Shown here in pieces: positions 10,967-21,529 of a stretch of DNA of 64,000 nt; within the stretch, counting starts at the first letter, position 1; every line of letters begins with the position of its first letter. Origin of the DNA: Symsagittifera roscoffensis (lineage: Eukaryota; Xenacoelomorpha; Acoela; Convolutidae); NCBI RefSeq assembly GCF_963678635.1, contig NC_087070.1, positions 28,930,048-28,994,047 on the forward strand. The letters are read 5' to 3'. The notes under the pieces are model-generated. The model was not told the DNA's origin, made no database searches, and saw only the letters and a list, made by a program, of their open reading frames with translations. Made by a program: the position numbers and the translations under genes.

Positions 10967-11214
10967 TGTGGCGTCATAGTTTTGCTAATCTGCTGGTTCT
11001 TGACTGTGTGATGATGGTGCCTCTGGTCGTTGCTCGTCCTCCCTAGATGCCAAGATTTTTGTTCTTACCAAACGTTAAAACGGACCATCGTTGTAAATCA
11101 GGCCTCTTATCACATCCTTGCCATCAACGTGGTTTTCCAAAACGGATGAAATCGGATTATGGTACGCCGTTTTTTGCTCTGATAGGTTCTTTAGGTAGTC
11201 AATAACCATTACGA

Positions 11215-11777
11215 GTAAGCCACTGGATAGTGAGGGGTGTTTGTCAGATCAATCACCAAAGGATGTGAGGCCCCCAATGCTGATGGTGCAATATAGAGGT
11301 AACCAGAGCCAATATTTTGCCAACCGGTAACGAAAATTAGCCAACGTTCAAGTGGTTTTCACCACAAGAAAACTGGAATCATGTTTACCATCACTGAGTT
11401 CAGCATTTATTAATGACCTCAAGTCAAGAGTGGTTTATAAACTGTCATGTAGTGGATGAAATTCCACCTATGCCGGACAAACTGTTCGACATTTGACCAC
11501 TAGATTTGAGGAACATAAGAAAGCAGACTCACCGGTAGGCCTCCACCTTCAGCATTGGCAACTTGAAGGAAATAGCGCCGATCTTAGTTGCGAAATTATA
11601 AATTGGTCAAACAACGAAACAAAATTGTTAACACACGCGGCAATACATATCAGGAAAGAGAAACCGGGCTTGAACACGCGCGATGAGTTTAGGAGCAGGG
11701 AGTTAACACTGAAAATTAAGTCCCAAAATATTTTTGGTTTTTTATTTAAAAGGTACATGTCTAAATTGAAAGTATGA
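11215..11777 (+). pseudogene. PLE fragment with GIY-YIG endonuclease
   Basis: 5'-truncated PLE C-terminus. The open frame 11493-11777 keeps more of the nuclease than the tandem copies do: FEEHKKADSPVGLHL, then HWQLEG, EIINWSN, IHIRKEKPGLNTRDEF. The preceding bases (about 11430-11490) supply VVYKLSC and TYAGQT but with a stop between them. It is less degraded at its C-terminus than copies 1-3, where GLHLQ is followed by a stop, so it comes from a distinct insertion. The tail follows to about 12180. Confidence 0.75.
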
Positions 11778-12190
11778 CTCAGAAACTTCCAGACAAATTA
11801 ATTTAAAATTGTTTAATTATTTTTAGAGGTTAAAATTTTTTTAAATCTTAATAGTAATTCAGAGGTCAACCGTGATTCGCTAATTTTTTAACCTGATGGT
11901 TTAGAACCAAATTGTATGTGAGATATTGTAAATAACATTAGTAAAATGATGTTTTATCGTCATTTAGATTAGTTTATTGTAGAAATCCTGACAATGCACA
12001 TAGTTGCAAAAACGTTTGAAATTTACTTTTCAGCAAAAACTTCTTTTATTTACAAAATGGTTTAAAAAATGATTAGAAATTTAACATCAAATAAACATTA
12101 AATTGTTTCCATGTTGTTATTCCATAGATTGCCATTGAAGGATCTTCAAGAAAACAGGTAGAAAAAAATCATCAAACATTAAGTTCATTG
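11778..12190 (+). repeat. PLE 3' noncoding tail after the GIY-YIG fragment
   Basis: Same tail family as at 3960-4440 (TGCACATAGTTGC at 11995, then GCCATTGAAGGATCTTC near 12131), more like the copy 3 tail than copies 1 and 2. It marks the start of the second 3.43-kb composite unit. Confidence 0.65.
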
Positions 12191-12419
12191 TCTTGTAAGT
12201 TAAATTTCTGCTGTTTATGTTTGAATTTGCATTGGTAGAACATAACAAAAATACTGAAAAAACTTTCCAAGATCGCGAAAACATCACCACAAAACGTGTA
12301 CTCCTGTATCACCAAAGAGATACAAGAAAAATTATCCTGTTCAGCTAGAACTACCCCCAATACCACAGAAAAAATGCAGGCCTGCGAGAAGAAAATGCAG
12401 GAAAATCTCAATTCAAACT

Positions 12420-13558
12420 AAATTGTAAAGATAATATTAGCCATCAACTTAGATACATCGCTTCTTTGCCACTGAAAATGGGTGGTCTAAATATCAAATT
12501 ACCTTCTGAGTATGAGAATTTTTTAGAACGGTCAATTAAAACATCGTCATTCTTAAACACATGCGACCCATTAACAGCTGTATCTGGGCAAAAAAACATC
12601 CATACAAAAATTTAAACACTTAAAACTGAAAGAACAAACCAAAAGAGAACTAGCATTTTGAACAACTTGAGCAAAAATGAAAAGTACGCACTTCAGCTCG
12701 CCTCCGAAAAAGGAGCCTCAAACTGGTTAAATGCACTGCCTCTTAGCAGATATCATCTTAACCTAAATAAAGCCGAATTCCAGGATGGAATTTATCTCAG
12801 ATATGGATGGGAACCAACCAACATTCCACTCACATGTGCATGTGGTCAATCTTTTGACCTTACCCACACCCTTCACTGTGCAAAGGCTGAGTACAACCAG
12901 ATGAGGCGGCATAACGAAAACAGAGATACCTTTGCCATTCTCATGAGCGAGATTTGCTTTGATGTTAAAATCGAGCCGGAACTCCAGTCGTTGCAAGGCG
13001 AGAGCTGTGTCAGCAATTCAACCACAACTCATGAAGACAGTCGACTAGATGTAAAATCAAATGGATTATGGGGCTCAATATTTAGTCGAACCTTCCTTGA
13101 TGTCAAAGTCTTCAACCCGCACGAAAAAACTTCACAAAGACTACTGAAAGACGCCTATAAGTACCACGACACCAAAATACTCATAATACCAACAGAGAGT
13201 TTCACATGTCGAACAGAGCAGCTTCTGCCCGCACATTTTTGGCTGCATTTCTGGTGCCGCATCAGCAGCTACTCGGACAATGCAGCGCATAGTTGAAAAT
13301 TTTGGTGAAAAATGTCATGAAAACTACGCAAAAACAAAAAACTATATAAGATCTAAGACAAGCTTCAAGCTGCTCAGTAGCGCTAACCTTTGTATACGGG
13401 GTTGCAGATCGCAGATCACTAAGAGCACAGTAAAAGAGTACATTAGTACTCCCATATTTAATCTTGCTAGGGGCTTTGGGCCAGTCGGTCATATGAAAGA
13501 AGAAGAAGCTTACCAGGTTTTGAGCATTCTCCAAGAAATCACAAAAAAAAACAAATAA
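12420..13558 (+). pseudogene. CCHC plus restriction-like endonuclease C-terminus, copy B (best preserved)
   Basis: Same family as copy A and the best-preserved example. The frame 12658-13296 (212 residues, opening at TTG, so the true start lies upstream in the lost part) shows a full CACGQSF...H...C zinc motif, RRHNENRD, IEPELQSLQGE, RLDVKSNGLWG and FLDVKVFNPHEK. The two Asp-x-Lys-bearing strands are the likely metal-binding residues of a PD-(D/E)xK fold. The chain continues after a frameshift near 13200 in the frame 13280-13558 (RSKTSFKLLSSA, NLCIRGCRSQ, GPVGHMKEEEAYQVL). An in-frame TAA at about 12613 separates it from the upstream LPLKMGGLNIKLP piece. Confidence 0.7.
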
Positions 13559-13684
13559 TTAATTTGCTTATAGAGATTAAATCACTTTGCTAGTGTGCGT
13601 CATGTTGATAAGTTTTTACAAAATGAAATATAAATGAACAAAATCGAAATACTGAGAATGTCAATCAAATATACATCAAAAATA

Positions 13685-13995
13685 AAATATATAACTGTAA
13701 GTTTCCTATATCCACAATCATTTTATCGTCTAGTTGTTTATTGTGTTTGTTTTGATCAATACTGTTTTTTTGATAAAAGACATCAGCTTAGTTTTGTCAG
13801 TATTTAGTTCTCGGTAAGCCTTTGCAACAGAGAAAAAGTTTCTGACAAGAATCCTGATGATGGGAAGAGCAAAATAATATTTTGATGATTACAGAAAACT
13901 ATGTTATCGTCTGCATAATGCACTACATTGCAAATATCGGGTACTTTTTTTGCTTATATCATACAGTCGGAGGTTGAAAACTAACAAACTTTTCC
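13685..13995 (-). pseudogene. LINE reverse transcriptase fragment, composite copy B
   Basis: Equivalent of 10260-10565. Minus-strand text around 13900-13980 matches NLRLYDISK, NVVHYAD and CNHQN; the thumb-side LNTDKTK text is at 13770-13810. It has frameshifts and keeps no long frame. Confidence 0.55.
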
Positions 13996-14120
13996 AAAGT
14001 ACTCGAACTCGCCTTTCAAATACTCGAATGTAAATAACATTCATCCTTTATCTCTTCTTTTGGTTCTAAGGTGTAATTTTTTATGCTGAAATCAAAAATG
14101 ACATTTTCCTAGGTTAACTT

Positions 14121-14423
14121 TTAAGCTGCATTTTTCGTAGATCTTGATGAAAACAATTTTAACATGAAAATTATTTTGGAGAAACGCATAACACAAAGTA
14201 TTTGTAATACAGAGGCACTGTTCTTGCGTAGAAAGACGTTTGGATCGTGGGTTCTCAGCGCCAAACGGGTCTGCAAGTGATTCCTACTCAATCGCCCGTA
14301 TGAGAACGGTCGTTCTGTGTCAATTCTCCCTGACTTCAGATTCTTAGCAACATTCTTAGCAAAAAATGCATCAGTTGACTTTGACTGTCTCTTGAATGCC
14401 GCAAATGTTAAGGGAGTAGACAT
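14121..14423 (-). CDS. Unrecognised ORF, composite copy B
   Basis: A 100-residue frame starting MSTPLTFAAFKRQSKST, the partner of 10745-10966. It extends beyond the copy A frame into LQILCVMRFSKIIFML. Compared with copy A it has conservative changes and no internal stop over the shared 73 residues. No domain recognised. Confidence 0.3.
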   Translation of the reverse strand: MSTPLTFAAFKRQSKSTDAFFAKNVAKNLKSGRIDTERPFSYGRLSRNHLQTRLALRTHDPNVFLRKNSASVLQILCVMRFSKIIFMLKLFSSRSTKNAA

Positions 14424-14733
14424 TGTGGCGTCATAGTTTTGTTCATCTGCTGGTTCTTGAAGGTGTGATGATGATGCCTCTGATCGCTGATCGTTGCTTG
14501 TTTTCCCTAGATGCCATGGTTTTTGTTTTTACCAAACGTTAAAACGGACCATTGTTGTGAATCAGGCCTCTATCACATCATTGTCATCGATGTGTTTTTC
14601 CAAAACGGATGAAATCAGATTATGGTGCGCCGTTTTTTGCTCTGATAGGTTCTTTAGGTAGTCAATAACCATTACGACTGTCTCTGCGTTAGATGATTAT
14701 TTTGGATCTCCAACGTGACTTCTCTAGATGCTT

Positions 14734-15700
14734 TTAAATTTTTACCAGGCGTTCTAATATCGTCCAGGGAAAATCGGACACATCCCGAGGAACAACCGCA
14801 GGTAAATACAATCTCAGATTGTTGAATCGCGACAGCATCTCCAAAATACTATTCCTGCGAGTAGGCTTTCCTTTGATAAGAGCCAGAAATTGTTGCCCTG
14901 CGAAAAGTTGAGCGTTTTTTCGGTGGTTGCTGTGTGTCGAAGAAACCAATATTTTTTCTCAATTCTGTGAACTTGCTTTACACATTGTTGAACTTTCTTA
15001 GCACACATTCTTCTTCAAATTCAGAATCGGATGGATTATTGCCATCAGCTTCATCTTCTTCAGGCTCAGTCTGGTGGACGAATTTCTTGGCTATCAAAAT
15101 ATTAAGGTGTGCTAGGCATGTCATATGGATTGTGCGTGCCACCTGTGCAACTGTTTTAACATCGGACCCGCAATCCGTAACCATGGTGGCAATGTCTTCA
15201 AAGGAAGCGCTAAACATGGCAAGAAGGCGCTGGATTCATTCATGTCCACAAGGCGTATTGAAGGGGATTAATCTAAGTCAGAACAAGCCTTTGCCTTCCA
15301 TTGCATACAAATAAACGCCAATGTACTCGGCGTTACCTATGGCTGTCCACTTGTCAAAAACCAATACGGGCAAATCAGAAGTTGGTCTATTCGATAAAGT
15401 TACGCAAATTTGTTCAACAAGAGCATTAAATTCAGTATTCATTAAGGTGATAACCTTGTCACGCGTTACAGTGTATCCAAGCAGGCGCCATGTTTTTTTG
15501 AAAATCGGATTGATCACAACCTTATTTAATGGCAAATTGGACACATACACGAATTGGGCAGCATGGCGTATACTCTTCTCTTTTTTTTCCGTTCGGTTTT
15601 CAGACACAAACGCCGTTGTTATGGAAGGCTGCATCGAACCCACAGGAGCGCTTTTTTGCAGGACTTTAAATGACTTTTAAGTGATGTTGTGGTGCGGTCT
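14734..15700 (-). pseudogene. hAT transposase, broken
   Basis: hAT transposases are cut-and-paste DNA transposases with an RNase H-like DDE core. Reading down the minus strand: RHAAQFVYVSNLPLNKVV, LPVLVFDKWTAIGNAEYIG (first catalytic Asp region), ATMVTDCGSDVKTVAQV (second Asp), HMTCLAHLNILIAKK (the C-x2-H of the inserted domain), and finally GKPTRRNSILEMLSRF, the hallmark TRWNS-ML-RF motif of hAT proteins with Trp changed to Arg. The pieces are in different frames (15278-15643, 14978-15217, 14734-14949), so it is inactive. The C-terminal hATC dimerisation region and catalytic Glu are not seen. The BED finger is missing here: a deletion joins this region to the terminal sequence at 15700. Confidence 0.8.
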
Positions 15701-15827
15701 CTAAAAATACTCGTCACTTTCAAATACTTGAACTCGGAAACTCGAAATTAAGCATATAATACTCGAACGCGAAATGGCAACTACTCGAACTAAGCCCGAG
15801 TACTCGGTACTTGACTCGTATGCCCTG
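15701..15827 (-). mobile_element. hAT terminal end with CAGGGC terminus and ACTCG repeats
   Basis: On the minus strand the element begins CAGGGCATACGAGTC at 15827. CAGGG is the usual hAT terminus. The subterminal region is packed with CGAGT/ACTCG pentamers, as expected for transposase binding sites. It is repeated at 21290-21412 with the same external flank (CTTGAAAAGAGAGGATGAG), so the two are copies of one insertion, not independent ones. The opposite terminus was not found, so the target-site duplication is unproven. Confidence 0.6.
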
Positions 15828-16039
15828 CTTGAAAAGAGAGGATGAGCTAGCTTTGCGTTCTTTTTAATGCTTTGAATTGAAACTAAAAGGTTAATTAAAA
15901 TGAGCCCTTCCGTCATGCGACAGTACGTGCACAGGTTGGATAGGGCCGTACCAACGCGATATAAATAGATCGGCAAAATTTTATTAATAAATCAAGTCAA
16001 TTTTAATGCATCCAGAGAATTATAAATTAAAATCTACTC

Positions 16040-17015
16040 TCCTCGCTTATAGCACAGATAGAATTGTCTAAGTTGAAGGTATTTTTAAGTTTTTTGCACA
16101 CCCTAAGGCAGAGAATTGATCTCCTCAGAAGTGCAAAACTTAATTTTGTTCTAATAAAGTTTTTTGTGTCCGAGTATGATTCATTCCGTTTTTCGCTCAG
16201 TTAATGTGCTAGTTTCTGGACGGTTTTTGTAGAGCCTGGTGCTGCTTCTCTAGTGCACGAAAAAATTAGTCGAGCCAAGCTGCTGTGTTCCACATTCAGA
16301 ATTCGTTGTTGCCATTTTAATGTTTTGACACTCTCATGATATTTGTAGAAGCTGGATATAGTTTTAAGGCAGGATTTTGCATGGGGTTTAAAAAAATTTT
16401 CATCGAAAAAGGTTCAGCTGAATCAGCCTCCACAGAGTTCGTTTGCCTTGATGTCAAGTCGAGCGTCATCATCAGTAGTGGTTGTTTTGTTGTGAAAGCT
16501 TCGCCTTCCAACGACTGAAGTTTTGGCTCTGTTTCAACATCATGGCATACTTCGTCCAGGAGTGTCGCAAAGGTAGCGCGAATTTCATTATGTCTTGGGT
16601 GAGTGTATCCACCTTTTGTACAGTGTAGAGAGTGGGTCAGTGTGAAAGTTTATCCACATGGGAAAAAATGGTATTTTATAAGGGTAGCACGCTTAGCCAT
16701 TTCGTTGCTCCTTTCTGTGGCACTAAATTTATTGTCAGTTTTGCCTGATGAGCAATTTTCCTTAATTTTTGAGAGTGTCATGTTCTGTTTCTCAGTTTTG
16801 ATGCTTCTATTTATCAGAGTTTGTTCTCTTCCAGCTATTTCTGGATCACTGTTTTCTAACGGATCACAAATGGCTCATGACCACTCATAAATTCTGGAAA
16901 AGTCATTAATACTGAGGAAGTCTAATCCTCCCATTCCTAGTGGTAGTGCAAAAAGACTGCGATCTTCATCGGTTATATGATTTTTACCAGTAACACAAGG
17001 AAACAGCTGCTGCTC
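16040..17015 (-). pseudogene. Endonuclease-bearing retrotransposon C-terminus, copy C
   Basis: Opposite orientation to copies A and B and a different subfamily. Minus-strand pieces: DEDRSLFALPLGMGGL (about 16930-16975), RHNEIRATFATLLDEVC near 16560, DVETEPKLQSLEGE, TTTTDDDARLDIKANELCGG then a stop, TFFDENFFKPHAK, and SFALLRRSILCL near 16100. The first Asp motif (RLDIK) is intact, while the second (DVKVFNP in copies A and B) reads DENFFKP. Multiple stops. Confidence 0.6.
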
Positions 17016-17409
17016 ACATTTTTCGCAAATTCATCCTTTTTCTTATATGCTTCGGTTAGAAAGCTTAATTTGTTTTCAACTCCCTATGTGTAGCAGGAGT
17101 ATGCATTTTAGGGTGATGTTTTAGCTACTTTAGAAAGCTTTTCAGTTAGGGTGATTGTCTTTTCAATTTCACTTTCCAAGTTTTTATTGCATGCTGATGG
17201 TGGTTTTTTAACCAAATCAAGGACTCTAAAACCGTCTACGATTGTAAAATTTGTGCCTTTGAATACTTTTATGGACTTTTTACATTGTGTCCGAAAGCCT
17301 TTCCGTGCAGATCGAGGTTGTCCAGTATTGCGCGAAGACTGTTAAGATCACCTGGAGCACGTTGTAGTTTTGCGTTCTTTTTGTTACTCTGAGTTAAGTG
17401 AATTTGATT

Positions 17410-17565
17410 CCTTGCGACCTGTACAACAAAGAGCACAATAGTACTCCCATATCTGATCCTGCTATGGGCTTTGCGCCAGTCGGTCATATGAAGGAAGAAG
17501 AAGTTTACCAGTTTTTGAACATTCTCCAAGAAATAAGAGAAAAAAATAGTTATTTTGCTTATAGA
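17410..17565 (+). repeat. Tail fragment of the endonuclease-bearing element
   Basis: Matches the last part of copies A and B (GGGCTTTGCGCCAGTCGGTC, then AAGGAAGAAGAAGTTTACCA). Another fragment of the same tail is at about 18575-18715. No coding capacity of its own. Confidence 0.6.
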
Positions 17566-17689
17566 GACTGAATCACTTTGATAGTGTGCGTCATGTTGAT
17601 GAGTTTTTACAAAATGAATTATAAACGAACAAAACCAAATACTGAGGATGTCAATTAAATATACATCAAAAATAAACTATAATCTCAGA

Positions 17690-18190
17690 TTTACTTAATC
17701 CACAATCATTTTATTGTCTAGTTGTATATTGTGTTTGTTTTGATCAATACTGCTTTTTTTGCTAAAAACTATCAACTCAATTTTGTCAGTATTTAGTTCT
17801 AGGTAAGCTTTTGCAACAAAAAAGTTTCTGACAAGAATCTTGATGATAGGAAGAGCAAAAATAATATTTTGATGATTGCAGAAAACTGTTTTCATTATGT
17901 TTTTTTCTGCATAAAGCACTACATTGCAAATATCGGGCAATTCTTTGCTTATATCATACAATTGGAGGTTGCAGACTAAAGATTTGAAGACTGGGCCTCA
18001 AAGAACACCTTGATGGAGCGATATTCTGTCCGGTATTGTGTTAATTACTAAAGTCATTTTGTGCCTGTTATTGATGAGTTTATAGATAATCTCAAAAACC
18101 GATGCTGAGAAACTCAGACTACTTAATTTAAGAATACGAAACTTATGTTCAGCTGAGTCGAAAGTTTCAGAAAAATTTAATAAGGCTCTG
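17690..18190 (-). pseudogene. LINE reverse transcriptase fragment
   Basis: Clear non-LTR RT text on the minus strand: FSETFDSAEHKFRILKLSSL (the SKAFDSVDH motif A region) near 18100-18180, INNRHKM, PDRISLHQGVL then a stop and GP (the QGSVLGP motif), LQLYDISKELPDICNVVLYA, and LNTDKIELIVFSKK. The catalytic YADD reads YAEK, which would abolish activity even without the stop. It belongs with the fragments at 10260, 13690 and 19500. Confidence 0.75.
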
Positions 18191-18570
18191 GCACAGAAAC
18201 GGTACTCCAGATATTCGGATAGCTCGATATTCTAGCCATACCTATAACGATGGTTTCTGGTTTCAAACAGTAAAATATGCACGGAGCCTGAGCTGGTGAA
18301 CGAGTATCAGGCACTAGATCAAGACATTCAACTGGAGCTAAAATCTTTAGGGAATTCTTTGTGAACACCAAGACAACCTGTCAGCTCTGTTACCAAAGCT
18401 CCGTTCAAACACCAAGCAGTAGCAACCAAAAAGAAGGGCGGACAAGATGAGACTGTACAGAGGCGAGAAAACTGTTGGTGGCACTGCCGAGGTGGCTTCA
18501 ACGGAGAGATTGATCTAGCTTTGTGTTCTTTTTGTTGCTTTGAGTTAAGTGACTTTGATTCCTTGCGGCC

Positions 18571-18860
18571 GTCACAACAATGGGCACAGTAGTACTCACA
18601 TAACAAATCCTGATGTGGTCTTAGTGCCAGTTGGTCATAAGTTGGCCAGAAGTGAGAAGAAGTTTACTAGGTTTTATAACATTCTCCAAGAAATTACTAG
18701 AAGAAACAAATAAATGTTTTGCTAAAGGAGATTATAAAACTTTGCCAGTGTGCTTCATTTTGATGAGTTTTTACAAAACGCATTATAAATGAACAAAATC
18801 AATATGTTGAGGATGTCAACCAAATATACATCATTATAAATTATATTAACTTGTATTGCT
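18571..18860 (+). repeat. Tail fragment of the endonuclease-bearing element
   Basis: Third tail fragment: GTGCCAGTTGGTCATAAG near 18625, AGAAGTTTACTAGG, then the A+T-rich stretch with ACATTCTCCAAGAAATTAC. The upstream 18480-18570 (CTAGCTTTGTGTTCTTTTTG) resembles the flank of the hAT ends at 15850 and 21440. Confidence 0.5.
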
Positions 18861-19499
18861 TTCAAAAGACCTTTCCATATGTTGCTACTGAAGGATCTTC
18901 CTTAAAAATATAAAAGAAAACTTTTCAAATTTAACTTTTATAACTTTGAAACATGAACATTTGCTATTTGAAATAAGACTGCTGTCTTGAATTTGATACT
19001 ATTTCAATGCTGCACTACTGAAAAACACTTTTCTATGTAACGATTGTTAAATTGTTCCGGAAAACATAACTTTTTGGTTTTTTTGTTCTCTTCAATGCAA
19101 CTGGTTTCGGAATTGAATCTCCTATATGCTAGTAGAATATTGTTTCATTCTTCAGAAAAAAACATGCTATTTTCCAATCGAGAAACATTGATACCGGTAG
19201 TTTTTTGTGAGACAGTGTTAGATCAGACGGAAAATGAATTTTTTTTTCTATTTTAGCAGATTTTAACGGCACAGCTCGCCAGCATTAGAGTGATACTGTT
19301 AAATTTGTTAGTTCGGTTTGGTTTTTTGATGGCGGTGTAGATGATCATTCACTAAGGCCTCATAATATTTGGGTCTTGATTGGTAGAGATTTTTCTATCG
19401 ATTGTTATAATTTAATTCAAGAAGCATTTTTTCAAAAAAAATGTTTTCTTCGCCCTTGAATGTAGGATATTGATCAAGAATGGTTTCTAGAAAATTTAC

Positions 19500-20784
19500 T
19501 CATGGTTTTTATATATATACAATCATTTTATCATTTAGTTGTTTACTGCATTTATTTTGATCAAAACTGTTTTGCTTCTGGCTGAAAACTATCAGCTCAG
19601 TTTTGTCAGTATTTAGTTTTAGGTAAGTTCTTGCAAAAAAAAAGTTTCTGACAAGAATACTGATGATGGTGAAGAGCGAAATTATTATACATTGATGATT
19701 GCACAAACCTATGGTATCATCTGCATTATACAATACTTTGAAATTATCGGGTAACTGTTTGCTTAAATCATACAGTTAGAGGTTGAAAACTGAAGGTTTG
19801 AAGACTGTACTTTAAAAAACACCTTGTAAATTTGAACACCTTGTAAAGAGCACCTCGTAAAGAACCTATTGTATATTTTTCCATCCATAGTAGAGCATAA
19901 TAGTCTATAACCTTATTGTGTTTGCTTAATAAATTATTGCTCACAATATATTCATTTATTTTTTATGCAACAGATTTTCGAGTACTTTTGATAATGTGGC
20001 TGCTATTGATTAACGTCTGTGGTTTTCTGCTAAATCTGGGTCATCCTTTCTATAGATTGGAGTAACAAGTGATTTTTTGAGTTTTCAAAAACCTTTTGTG
20101 TTTTATGTTTTCATTTCTAAAAAAGACCAAGTGATGACATATTTCATTGCAACCTTCTATCAGAGCCCATGCCGATAGACCACACGGACCTGGCGTTTTC
20201 TCGCATTAACATTGATTAATTCCTTTTTGCATTCATTTTCACTTTTTAATCGAAAAAAATTGTTTTTTGATTTTTCTATTGTTGCGCTGTTTCGATTTTT
20301 GGTTTCGTTCAAAGTGTGCGGGTAAACTATTTTCATCGATTTGTGTCAAAGACATAGCGTAGTCTTGCAAATTTGTAATTTCGGAAATTTACCAAATTCT
20401 AATCGATTGTTATTAAGTCACTAAACGCGTTTTTTATTGGTAGTAATTTATTTGCAGATTTTTGGAAAGTCTAATATCGTATACAATCAATTTCTATTGC
20501 TCCATGGGTTTTGAATTCAGTAGTTGTGCAATAAAATTGCCGTCTTTGAGATTAATTTTTAGCTTGTCATTACGCATAAAAAATAGTTTTCGGTGGTAAG
20601 CGTTTTGTATGCAGTCAACGGTATTTGAGTCGAATCTTCGAAACATAATTTCTGGGTAGTCTTGCTGATAAAAATTTTTACTTTTTGATAGAGCCATCTT
20701 GAAATCTTTTTCTGAATAGTTCGATTTCTCATAGATTGTGCGTTTAAGAGTAGTTTTTTTCACAATTTTCATGGCATTGGCCAT
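19500..20784 (-). pseudogene. LINE reverse transcriptase, longest copy
   Basis: Minus-strand order: an open frame 20494-20784 (96 residues, KSNYSEKDFKMALSKSKNFY), probably the endonuclease-RT linker; CGLSAWALIEGCNEI near 20150-20190; SLVTPIYRKDDPDLAENHR near 20015-20075 (the conserved PIYKKGD-ENYR motif); then YNADDTIGLCNHQ (palm, with a frameshift) and LNTDKTELIVFSQKQ in the frame 19509-19733. This is a non-LTR RT of the CR1/Jockey-like broad group, too degraded to place finer. Confidence 0.7.
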
Positions 20785-21129
20785 GTCTTTTTGAAAATTG
20801 GATTGTTCACAACCTTATTCAATGGCATATTGGACACATACACGAATTGGGCAGCATGACGTATACCCTTCTCTTTTTTTCCGTGCGCTTTGCAGACACA
20901 AACGCCGTTGTTATAGGAGGCTGCATCGACCCCACAGGAGCACTTTTTTGCAGGACTTCAAATGACTTTTATGTGATGTTGTGTTGCCGTTTGTTGCTTT
21001 GATCTCGACTTTACAATGAACACATGGTCTTAACTTCGATTTGAATCTGTTCACATACTCTAGTCTCCTTCTTCCACTCTATTTTGGTATTTCCACTTGT
21101 ATTTCCCCGTCCGCTTCAGAATCTGACAT
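20785..21129 (-). pseudogene. hAT transposase N-terminus with BED zinc finger
   Basis: Starts ATG at 21129: MSDSEADGEIQVEIPK, a stop, then RRRLEYVNRF, PCVHCKVEIKATNGNTTSH and HLKSCKK. The C-x2-C ... H-x3-C arrangement is a BED finger, the DNA-binding domain at the N-terminus of hAT transposases. The following LLWGRCS, RHAAQFVYVSN and PLNKVV text overlaps the start of the transposase at 15643. This copy keeps the BED finger and loses the core; the 14.7-15.7 kb copy is the reverse. Confidence 0.7.
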
Positions 21130-21289
21130 TTCTTTCCCTTAAAATGAATCATAAAAATATTTCTTAAAAATTGTAATTTCTTATAAAAGTAAAATAAAAA
21201 TAATAGTCGAAAAATTAAAATAATTTCGAAATGAGCTAAGAATTAAAGGCAATGCTCGGATATGATTCAATACTTGAAAATACTCAAAA

Positions 21290-21412
21290 AAATACTCGTC
21301 ACTTTCAAAAACAGGAACTCGGAAACTCGAAATTAAGCATATAATACTCGAACTCGAAACAGCAACTACTCGAACTCAGCCCGAGTACTCGGTACTCGAC
21401 TCGTATGCCCTG
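21290..21412 (-). mobile_element. hAT terminal end (second copy)
   Basis: Counterpart of 15701-15827: begins CAGGGCATACGAGTCGAG on the minus strand at 21412 and has the same ACTCG clusters. The BED-finger start codon lies about 280 bp inside, the expected layout of terminal repeat, leader and ORF. Confidence 0.65.
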
Positions 21413-21529
21413 CTTGAAAAGAGAGGATGAGATAGCTTTGCGTTCTTTTTAATGCTTTGACTTGAAACTAAAAGGTCAATTAAAATGAGCCCTTCCGTCA
21501 TGCGACAGTGATTGTTGTTGTGCTGGTCC

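Larger units (their letters stand above)
8560..14700. repeat. Direct duplication of a 3.43-kb composite unit
   Basis: Corresponding points are offset by about 3,435 bp: TGCACATAGTTGC 8560/11995, the TTG opening the endonuclease frame 9224/12658, and the LINE fragment 10260/13690. The first unit contains PLE tail, endonuclease element, LINE RT, unassigned ORF and the PLE GIY-YIG fragment. The second lacks the GIY-YIG insertion and runs instead into hAT sequence. Identity between units is high by eye (isolated substitutions and small indels). Confidence 0.75.
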
